NCBI GenBank assembly: GCA_037783545.1
Contig: JBBELK010000329.1
Span: 1,998,501-2,062,500, forward strand
Length of the DNA: 64,000 nt
Reading direction: 5' to 3'
DNA from: Henricia sp. BOLD:AAB3569
Taxonomy: Eukaryota > Echinodermata > Asteroidea > Spinulosida > Echinasteridae
Shown: one piece after another, positions 44,601 to 56,600 of the stretch
Position numbering within the stretch: position 1 is the stretch's first letter
Layout of the letters: every line of letters starts with the position of its first letter
Notes under the pieces: model-generated
What the model saw: only the letters and a program-made list of their open reading frames with translations
The model's database searches: none
Told to the model about the DNA's origin: nothing
Made by a program: the position numbers and the translations under genes

Positions 44601-47600
44601 CGTTCATATCTGTTTAGAAAAGAAAATACACAGAGTCTTTAAAACCTCAAACATTTCCCTGTATTATGGTTTCATTTTAAGCGGAATACAAAATAACGAC
44701 AGCGGTCATCGTGTTAAAGATACTGAGCGTGCGGTGCAAAGCAACTTCTTCCGGGATTTGTTGGCTAATGGTGTCGCGTATTGGCTTATGGTGTCGCGTC
44801 ACTCGTGTGTTGGCTTATGGTGTCGCGTGATGGCTTATGATGTCGCGTTTTGGCTTATGGTGTCGCGTGTTGGCTTATGGCGTCGCGTGTTGGCTTATGG
44901 CGTTGCGTGTTAGCGTGGTGTTGGCTTATGGTGTCGCTACACAATAAGCCACGTTACAACCATTGTTAAAATGTCTCGGTCGTGAAAACATGTAACCGGA
45001 TTTTAAACTCTCTCTAGTCTTACCTCTAGGGCGCCAGCCGAGTGCCACAAAACTCTTTCCTTTAGACTTGAGAATCACCTCAACTTCTTTTGTGGCCTGA
45101 AATGATACATCTTGAAATTTAAATCTTAAGATCAATCTATTATGATTGTAAGGAGGAATTTCAAATTGGCAACCAAACTGAAGAGCTTTGTGTTTCGCAA
45201 ATAAGTTGCGAAAAAAATACATGTAAAAAAATTGCGGACTCGATGTAGCCAGCTTGGCGGCAGAATGGTTTTAGTTGAGGCGGGAACAGTGGCTTCCTTT
45301 TCGAGACACATTTTTAATGGCTGCGTTCGCCACTTAATTATACGATATGTGGCAAAGGGACTCCCCCTAACGCCCTATATACATCAACACACTCTTCCCT
45401 TCACACCAATTCCCCCTGAAAACTGAAAGGAATTCCTTGGAAATTCCTTGGATGTTTGAGACGCAATGGGGGAACAATGGTAGGGGGATACCCTCTGCCA
45501 CATATCGTGCTGCATATGTCGCCACTGGTTACAGTGCTTTTTGCACTAGTCTTTGGAATGCCGGGTACCAGTTTTTAGCAAACGATGCAAACGTTTGCAA
45601 TGTTCGCGTGTTTGGAACGCAGCCATGGTAAATTATACTTTCTGGCGAAATTCAGAAATTACATGTACTTAATTGCAAAATCCTATAGTGGACCATGCGC
45701 AGTGCGAAACACGGCCTCTTCAGAATTCTGATTTGAATGCGATCCTAATAATTATATTTTTGGTTGAATAGTCAATAAATAAATCAAAATACCAGCACAC
45801 AAAGCACGTCCGTGGGCCCAAGCATGACGTTTTGCTGAATAGCGAGGCATTTAATTAAATTTGACGGACTCACGTCAAGTGTTTTGTAGTAGATGGATAT
45901 AGAATCGGAGAGAACGCGATGATAATAGCTCGACATTTCGTCGTTTGTCATTTCGACCTTGAAGCTTCTTGGGTTTTCTGTTGAATAAGAAAAGAAGAAG
46001 AAAGGAACTAGAGTGAAATACAAATAACTCATTGTGTACTGGCACGGCATTCTCATTAATTCCTTTCCCGGATACACCACAAGGCTAAAGGGACGTTCAC
46101 ACTATCGCTTTGTGCGCAGCTGCTCCAAAGGTTTGAAACTGGTTTGCCGCTTGCGCGCGGCCTATCGCGTGCGCAGAACGTTTTGAGCTGGGTCAAAGTT
46201 AAAATCTGTTGAAGTTTGATCGCGGTACGCTGACCTTTCCAACGCGCAGACAATGAGATATCAGAGAAGCCTCAAGTTACCATAGTTGAATTTTCTATTT
46301 TGGAGAGATCGACACTTGGGACATCATGCAACGCGGTGAGCGCAGCGCGGCAGTGTGATTTTTCCGTGATAGTGTGAACTCCCCTTAAGATCTTTCAAGG
46401 GTTATAGGACTACAATTAACTGCTTAAAATGATAAACACCTTTTGTATTTATAGATCTTTTAGATTGTTAGATGTTCGTGAATGTAATTAAATTGTTGAT
46501 TTCAAACTAATTTTAACTAAGAGTATTACCTTAAATACCGCATTTGGTTAAAAGTGCTTTTTAACAAACGGACAAAATATTAAAGAGTTCACTCACAAAT
46601 CCGTACTAAAAAAAAAAGCAATTCATTAACTATAATAATTGTCTATTCTCCGATACCAACCTTTGTGACAATTCTTGCCAAAATATCCATTATCACAGAA
46701 ACACACGGCTCTGGGGAAAGATTGGGAACTGTCTGAAACTTGGACGCATTCGCCGTGGTTGTTACAATCGTTTTCATTCATGCAATCATCTATAAAATAA
46801 AAATAAGAAAATTACGAGCTGGTGACGTTTGAATTGAGTAAACAAGAAACGTTTAGTCCTTTACAAGTCACGTGACCATAAAAAAACAATTGAACCATCA
46901 CAAGTCCCATCAGAAGAAACTTTAAGAAGAACATTTTATTGTTAAATGGTATACGGAGAAATATTTGAGAATCGTCTGAATTTACAGCTATAGGGTATTT
47001 GAAAATCATTACATTCTAGTTGAGACCAACTGGAATTAATTACCGGAATTATTATGCGTGGATCTACTATAATTTACGTATTAAGGGTGCACCCAAGTAA
47101 ATAGGCAGAGATCCGTGCGCCCAGCTCATGAATATTTTGTATGCCCTCAAATTCTTCTTTATTAGAGAGAGTTGCGAGCTGAACGAGTGTGGTCTTGTGT
47201 AGAATATGGCCATCGTCGTGATGTGGGGTATTTTTTCTTCCAACTATAAACATTTTGGACAATGTAGCTCCTAAAAGTGGCCCTATTTTGCCCAGTAGCG
47301 TATGTACCTTTGTTCAAAAATGGACGCTGGTCTGTTTAGCAATTTTCACTGTTGCAGGGATAGTTTTGTTTCAAGTGGAAATTAGGGAATAAAAGGATTA
47401 CCCCCATAAAATTGAACAGTTGTAAGTATTTTAAAATGATTTTTAAAAATTGGGAATTTAGCATTGGTTCCTATGGGAGCCCAATTTACTTTGGTGCAAC
47501 TATAAATGGCTGGATTTACACAACCCATTTAGTTTTATACCTAATGACGTTTGAGCTGCATCATATAGGGCTATATTTACCGGTGTACTGACAGAATTCT

Positions 47601-50600
47601 CCGCTTGAGAGTGGGTTACAGTTACACGTGCTGGTCACGCATTGTCCCTTGCCAGAACACTGCATATCGGTGTTGCACATAGCTCCAGCTATAACCAAAT
47701 ATAAACGACATCCAGTGTTTTCACAAAATATAAAAATAAAAACATGACAGTTGTTTTCGAGCTTTGCGCCAAGCATTGACGTCACAATAAAGAAATTACT
47801 AGAAACTGCAGACAAAAATATCCAAATTAGCTCAGCAGCTGAAAACAACAGGAAATTTAAGCAAGTAGGTCTACTCATGGCGCGCATGCACAAATTTGAA
47901 CGCGGCTGCATGTGAAATTTGTTTACCAATTTGTTTTATGCAAGGTTCTAAACCTACGAAAGTAAAACATGTATGTGGGTTTGTCCATGAAGTTGGGGCA
48001 CGGTGTCCACGTAGCATCGGTATAGTCTGTGTTATAATTATATACTGAATATGTATTTACAACTTCAAATTGTTGTTGCAACGGATATACATGTATGGTA
48101 TAGTGCCCGGCTATATTCATTCATGTTTTCTTTGAGCAATCTCTCACTGAATATGAGATTCTTGTTTTACCGACGCTACGTGGACACCACATATGTTTAA
48201 TACTGTCAAGACATTCGACTGAGTCTGTGGTTTGGTACACCATAATGCAAGTACCTTTACTGTTGTGGAATATGCTTTTCTTTCTGAAATGAAATAATGA
48301 CTGAAGTAGCTGGGCTAGAATGAGACACAGTTTTTGAGATATGATATGTCACAAAACGTGACCCAACTTCATGGACAAACCCATATAATTTCCTGCAACA
48401 TTTTATTTATAGTATTCGTCTATATATACTGACACACTTTAGAAACGCAAAACAGAATATTTAGTGTAACTATTATGTAATGCAGGCAATAAGAATGGTA
48501 GGTGGGTACCGTGGCCGAGTGGTTTGGGTCATTGACTCGCAATCATAGGTGAAAAGTTTGCGGGTTCGAACCCCCCTCGGCTGCGGTACCTGTGCCCGTG
48601 TTGAGCAAGGCACTCAACCACACTTGCTCCATCCTTCGGAAGGGATGTAAAGCCGTTGGTCCAGTGTGTTGGGTAACGATGACGCACTTTAAAGATCCCG
48701 GAGCATTCTTTCGTGAAGAGCAAGGAGATTCCCCGGTGTCTCTGGCCTTTTCTAATTTATAATTCTTCATGGGTTTCCTCACGCTTGCGAGTGACAGTGA
48801 ATACCAGAAAGAAATAATAATAATAATAATAATAATAAGGTCCAAACAACATTTGTGAGTAGCAAAGACATAATTTTGTCAATAAGGGTGGGTTTAAATC
48901 TTATCCATGTTCCCATTACGAACACAATTGACAAAACGTAGAAAATTCTGTGCAGCATTTGTGAGTAGCAAAGACATAATTTTGTCAATAAGGGTGGGTT
49001 TGAATCTCATCCATGTTCCCAATATGAAAACAATTGACAAAACGTAGAAAATTATGTGCAGCTGTCACAGGCATGCACAATCGTGTTTGCATGTGCAACA
49101 CGAGTACCTGGATGCATTAAAAGCAAGACACAATCTAGTCTTTGTGAAAGACGGTCTGACGTTGCTTGGTTCGTGTGGACAGGGAACTAGTTTATGCGCC
49201 GTACGTGCGGTCGATATTGCACTGTGTGGACAGGGAACTAGTTTATGGGTGCTGTCTTACAGACTGAACCCAATGGCACATAAACTAGTACCCTGTCCAC
49301 ACGGTGCAATGTCGACCGCGCAGTACACAAACCAAGCAACGTAAGACAGTCTTTCACAAAGACTAGACACAATCACGAGATGACAATGCACTCCCATCAT
49401 GCCACGGGTAACGGAAGGTGAGAGAGAGAACAAGCTTTGGGTATGGTGCTGGCAGGAACACCACACAGCGAATGTGATATTATTGCATTCAAAACTCGTT
49501 TTGCGTTTCTAAAGTGTGTCGGTATATTATGTACCTTTGATGGTGATGTCAGCACAGCTATGAAACACATAGAATGTGATATTGGGATTTCCAGTTGCCC
49601 ATTCACCAGCATGGCGATTCAACGCCAATGTGTAATCACCCTCCATAGAGGGTATCGCCACTTCATGCATGATGGTACTGCATGGAAGAATATACCACAA
49701 ATATACACACGTTATACATAATCTGAATGGGGGAATATACCAGGAGTATCCAATATGTATCAGTCACACTTATGGTGCCGAAAGAAATCTTCCCACACAA
49801 AAATGTATGCAGGGTATAGAGGGTATCTCTACTTTATGCATGATGGTTTACTGGTAGAAATATACCACAAATATATACACGTTATACACGATCTGAGTGG
49901 GGAAATATAGCAGAAGTATTTAAAGGCACAGGCTCGTCAGCAATGTGCGGGCGCCAAATTCGTGCCACGAAATACGCAGCTCCATGCCTTTGCTATGGAG
50001 CTGCCTATTTCGTGGCACGAATTTGGCGCTCGCGCATTGCTGACGAGCCTGTGCCTTTAACATGTGTCATACATAATATGGTGCCGAGAGAAATAGTCCT
50101 ATAGGCCTACATCAAAATTTATGCACATTGTGGTGAAAGAAATAGGCATAATGTAACAGGGTATAGGGCCTATATGCCACATCCAAACGTATCACTTGTA
50201 GTGTAGTGTATTAGCACTACTATTATCCAGTATATGCGCCACAGGTGCCCAAAATACACTGCTTAATATATTAGGTATGTTTTTAAAAACCGGATTTCAG
50301 ACGAAAGATTTGACACTCACGCTGTGTTATTGACGCCGATCCATTCGCCCGGAGCCGTCAGATTAGCCAGAATTTCGGTTCCATTTCGTGGAATGATCAT
50401 TAACTTGTATCCTCCCTGAAAAAAATATCGGCAAAATAGCTCGATTACTATGGAAACCAACGCAATATTTGATATGTTGCCTAAGCACCATTGAAGTGAA
50501 ACAAAGTAAGCAAACTTAATTGAAATGAGAAAAAATTTAGCAGTATAACCCCATCAGTAGCAGCCTAGTAGGTTACATTTTTAACGAAAACAGCCAATTT

Positions 50601-53600
50601 CTTTCAGATTAAAATGGTAGATTTGTATGAATTTACATTATTTACAATGTTGCGTAGGGTACCGTGGCCGAGTGGTTAGGGCCATTGACTCGCAATCATA
50701 GGTGAAAACGTGGGGTTGCGGGTTCGAATCCGGCTGCAGTACCTGTGCCCTTGGGCAAGGCACTCAACCACACTTGCTCCATCCTTCGGAAGGGATGTAA
50801 AGACGTTGGTCCAGTGTGTTATGTAACGCACTCTAAAGATCCCAGAGCATTCTTTCGTGAAGAGCAAAGGGATTCCCCGGTGTCTCTGGCCATTTCTAAT
50901 TATAATTCTTCATGGGTTTCCTCACGCTTACGATATTGAGGAATCCTTGGTATGAATACCAGAAAGAAATAATAATAATAATAATATATATATATATAGT
51001 TATGATTATATTTAGAACTAGTGGGCACGAAAGCCTCAATTTGTTTTCATATACATGTACTTAATCCACGACAAAATGGTGTTATTTGACCATGAAAGGT
51101 GATTCAGCCTGGGCGTCAACTATAACACTATGAGCAACTAACAATGGAAATTGGGCACAAACTGTTATTAACAATGGTGTGTGCCCAATTCCCATTGTTA
51201 GTTGCTCATAGTGTAATAGACTGCTGAAGTGAATACGTCATCTTTTGTTGGTTGCCTTGGCAATTGGCTCTAAACTAAAAATCACTAGACCGTGTACGTC
51301 CCTGTGCTTTGCAACGGTACTTTTCCGACGGCCATGATAATTTAGATCCAATTGCCATGGCAACCCACTCACACTTCGGCTATCTATTGCCGTACACCGT
51401 GTTTGACACCTGTTACACTCTAAATATAGCAACATAAAATAATGGTCCCTGTTTTTAGTAACGGCATGCTTGACGTACGAGTCGAGTTTCAGTTGAAATC
51501 GCGATTTTTCTGATACACCGTACGCAATTTTATTTTTTTATTAGAAAAATAATCGTTTTCCAAAAATAATGACCGCGTAATAATGGATTTGTAATTTGGC
51601 TGCTTGCAGATACATAAAGTAATAAAGTATTCTCGGCATTTAAACAAATATAATGATAGACCTTGAAAAATGCATTACACCATAGAGCAAGGATGATTAC
51701 ACGCAGCTTAATGTTAATTAGGTGTCCTGATATGCGTTTATCTACCCATACAATTCACATCGAGCGGACGATATTTATATATCCAAGGTCATGATAGTAC
51801 CGTGGCACAAATAAAACATCAGGCCTAAACAATGGAATTGTTTTAAAAATACAATTTAAAGGCAGTATACACAAGATTTGCAAATTATACCAAATTACGA
51901 CGTGGTTGTCATGGTACATATAGTTGGCTCTAAATATTGAGACCTCCTCTAAGCTATAGAATTCACTGTAAAGGCACAGGGACATGGTTCGCTGATTTTT
52001 TTTTTAAGTGAAAAGCCATGATTTGGCAGCTATAACAAAAGGTGACGTAAAACACTCGTGACATTCAATTATTACATTAGTAAATTTTATTTTCAGTAAA
52101 TAAAAGTCTGAATTATCGTGGGAAATTATTGTGTATTGTGTGATGTCATTAATTCAAAAAAGTGAAATTTATGCATCAAGTTTAGCGATGGTTGGCCCAC
52201 CATCGCTTGAAACAGACAAAGGGAGAATAATTTATTTCACACAAACACATTATCTATTGGAATATTCTGAAATACGTTGGAATAAACAACAGAAATCTAT
52301 GTCCAATTAGTGCGTTCCTCTCTGCATAAGCTTACCAACATCATCTGTCGGTTGCCATGGAAACCAAAAAGGACTTTTGTCGTTGGAATTTTTTTGTCAT
52401 CAATAATTGCAGGATTTGCCGATAGCGAAACGGTGAAAACAATCCGCTTTGATAATTATGCGAAGTGCTTCCGGGCATACGTAAAACATGTGCATAACAA
52501 AGGCGAACAAAACGACATGCAAATTATAATTCTAAATTTAATCAGCTTTCTTATTCTGTCGCCATATTTACTGCACTCTGGAAATTATCATTTTTCCATT
52601 CGCAATTCTTTCTTTTTAAAATTTAGTTGCTTTGGTAACCACAGTATCGTGGGAGGCGGTTGCCCGTTAGCACACGACTTCATTATATAGTTACTTTATT
52701 TACTTAATAATGCATTGAACCTATGCATGGCTTATAGTTTGGTCTATAATTGCAAATGGCCCCGTCCTGTCTCGTGTGCGAATGCTCAGGTTACATCAAA
52801 TATTTGAACAGTTGACTGTTATAAAACACGCGCTTGTACACGCAGCACCATCTCGTGTATAGAAAAATAGGCCCTTCGCACCAGCGGCCATGTTGGGGCA
52901 GGTTTTCGTATTTAAATGATGTAACAATAGAAGCACAAAGTGCCTACTCATGCATAACACTAAGTTGTGGACAAAGTCATTGCAAGCCCCAAGATATGGC
53001 CGTTATGGAAATGGTCTATCTCAAAAGACTGTGCTATGATAAATCAACGAGCTCTTCCATTGGTCGGCTTGTTTGGACGATGCGCTCTCATTGGTTAGAA
53101 GCATGTAAGACACTTTTCCCGCGAAAATTATAGCCACGATTACAAACGAGCCAATTAGAATTCACGTCTGAAAAAAACTGCGCGGTTTAACGCTATATGA
53201 TTAATCGAATTAAAAAAAAAAATTACTGAGGCTGGATCCGATTTAGTGGCTTTGGCTGTGGCTATGGCTGTTGCTTCGGGCGGACAATAAAAGTCCTTAG
53301 AAACAGCATAGCAACAGCAATAGCCACAGCCAAAGCCACTAATTCGGATCCAGCCTAAAGGCGGATACACACTATCGCGGAAAAATCACACTTTTGCGCT
53401 GCGCTCACCGCATTGCATGAGCTCCCAATCGCCGATTATTTCAAAAAAGAAAATCCCACTCTGGTAATTTGGGGATTCTTTGATACCTCATTGGCTGCGC
53501 GTTGGAAAGGTCAGCGCACCGCGGTCAAAGTTCAACAAATTTGAACTTTGACCCAGCTCAAAAGTTTTGCGCGTCGCGATAGGCCGCGCACAAGCGGCAA

Positions 53601-56600
53601 ACCAGTTTGTGTACAAACCAATGGAACAGTGTGATTTTTCCGCGATAGTGTGAACTCCTTAGGATTTTTATCAATGAAATCTATGCTTTAAAACCACTCT
53701 ACTCAGTTAAAGTTATAAAAATCCTATTTGGAGCTTGCTTTGGGGGTTAAAACGAAGGTTTTTAGTTTTTATGCTAATGCGAATATGCATATTCATGACA
53801 AAGGTCACGATGTCACAAGAGGAACAGACAGGAAAATCACATTCAACTGTGCACAAACGATTCCACTTTTTTCTCAATTTTCCTGAAACTTTTGTAATCC
53901 ATGGCTGTTTGAGTTTGATTTACATGTTGCCTGCTGTAAGCCATGATAAAACTGGGGGTAGAAACTGCAGCAATTTGCCACAAGTCCAACTTGAAGTCTT
54001 ATGTTTTTTCTTAACTTTTTCCTTCTGTCTTCCTTATGTGATGCACTCAAAACAGCGCCCTCTGTCTGTGATTTATTGCAATGAAATCTTCAAAGTTGCA
54101 AAAGGCCACCTTTTATTGATTTTACATCCAAACGAACAATAGTATGTCTTGCTGAACAAGTATTCCATCATTATGAAGCAAAGCTTAGGCACAAAGTTAT
54201 TTAGGATGTCACAGCCCTTTAAGTGTCTATCGACACATTTATCTGAAAAATTATATCGCGCAATCTATTTATTCAAAAATCATCATCGCGACTAACATTG
54301 TAATTTACTATATAAGGCAATAATCATTATTCTATATTTAGATATAAAAAGTAATTTTTTTTTTGTTCGACAGCTGCAGCAGTTTATTGAATAGGGGCTA
54401 CGCCGTTTTAATTTAATATGATTTCTTTCTGAGAAACACAAATTGATTACGGACATGTACATGTACTTTGTATTTGTTTCATGCACAATGCTTTACAAAA
54501 TTTATTAAATGGATGCAGTGGTTTTGAAACTATACAGACTGATAATACTCTCCAAGTTCCGTTGACTGCATGTACCCATTCTCGAGATCAAGTATTTTGT
54601 CGCATAAAACTCGCGCGGTTAAATTTTGTTATGTGCAAAAATCAACCTGAAATGTACGATGTATAGGCCTATGAAGAGTTAATTTGCAATAAACCATTTG
54701 CGATATTTCAGAAACATCAAGATTTCCCGTTGCGCCTTTCAGAAAATACGATGTTATTATGTTTTTGTAGATAAATCCTTGACATGTACCAGTACCATAA
54801 CTGCAACCTGAATTACATGTTTTCTTTATGTGCTATAAGTTGACAACAATTCGAATCTCCACCGACGTAATAACAGACCTTGAGGTAAACAAATTAGAAT
54901 AAAATTTTGACACGGTATTTTTACTACACAATGCGACCTTGTTCCAAAGCGAGGAACGTCGCAGTATTAAATCGAATCAAAACCTCGCAGAGCGTGAAAT
55001 AAATTCTATTTTCAGGTCGTCAGGAGCACATTTGACGGTGCCTAATTTTAAAGCTTACTGCATGGGAGCTATATAGGCCTACACTGTACACGTAGAGCCC
55101 GAATTATGCGTCGCTTTGAGAGAAAAGCGCGGAGGGAATTTGGAATGAAACAACGCACTGAAAGACAAAATCACAAACACGCTTTCCGCCCGGGATTTCC
55201 GCCCAAGTTGATTCTGTGGTTTTCAGTGCGTCGTATCACACCGCTTTTTTTCCCCTAGCGACGCGCGTCAAATTTACACGCGAAAAGGCACAGTGTGAAT
55301 CCACACCATGTAGTGCAATAAGAAGGGCCGCTTCCAGTTTCCGGACAAGTCTGCTTGTCGGAGAAACTTAGTTATGGAAATGATGATGATTATAATAAAG
55401 ATGAAGACATTTATATCACACAAAGATCCATCCCGAGGATGCTCAAGGCGCTGTCACATTATCACCCCGCTCATTAGGCTCTGTAATATCACTCCTTAAT
55501 CCTTCTCAACTTCCTGGGGAGCACATGCCTCACTAAAAATCTTTAATAATATTGAAACAACAACGTTTTTGTTTAAATCATCACCGTTCAACGCACGTGG
55601 GAGTTAGTGATGGGGGTTGTTCGCAAAAAGGTAAATTTTTAAAGAGAATAATAAATTTGACGTTTCAAAATGCAACAAGCTACGTAATGGGTAGTCACTT
55701 ACTCTGTGTGCATATGCCATATGCCACGTGACGTTAATGCGTTGACCCGGGGCAAAGGTTGTGACCGGTCCGCCTGTTGACGAAACAACATTTGATTAAA
55801 CCTCATACAAAAAAGCTTAACACAAAGAGAACATCAGATATACTCTTTATTTTCCCGCCAATATGCTTCGTTGTAAAAATTAGTGATGTATATAGAGGAC
55901 TTTCATATTGTCATCCAAAAGTATATATGTTTTTGTGGTGCTTTCTTTTGTAAGGCCCGTGACGTAATACAATAGCTCAGCATCTAAAACGAGGCTACCA
56001 GTGCTAATTTGAAATTTGTTAATAACCTGCTCTAAACACAGCTGCCCTAAACACAGCTGCCCTAAACACAGCTGCCCTAAACACAGCTGCCCTAAACACA
56101 GCTGCCCTAAACACACCCGCCCTAAACACACCCGCCCTAAACACACCCGCCCTAAACACACCCGCCCTAAACACACCCGCCCTAAACACACCCGCCCTAA
56201 ACACACCCGCCCTAAACACACCCGCCCTAAACACACCCGCCCTAAACACACCCGCCCTAAACACACCCGCCCTAAACACACCCGCCCTAAACACACCCGC
56301 CCTAAACACACCCGCCCTAAACACACCCGCCCTAAACACACCCGCCCTAAACACACCTGCCCTAAACACACCTGCCCTAAACACACCTGCCCTAAACACA
56401 CCTGCCCTAAACACACCTGCCCTAAACACACCTGCCCTAAACACACCTGCCCTAAACACACCTGCCCTGGTTTGGGGTAGTAATTAACAGACAGGGACAG
56501 TACCGAGATGGAAGAAGCACTCTTGAGACCCTCATGTTGCGCATGTAATAGCCCGTAGTGGCCATGACTACACAATATGCCCAGTACATCACAATGCCAG

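Noticed and set aside
52310-52690. 126-codon + strand frame
   Set aside because: No recognisable domain, codon pattern or splice context; it is inside an intron of the opposite-strand gene.
56033-56469. CRISPR-like array
   Set aside because: Units are contiguous with no unique spacers, and the DNA is eukaryotic.
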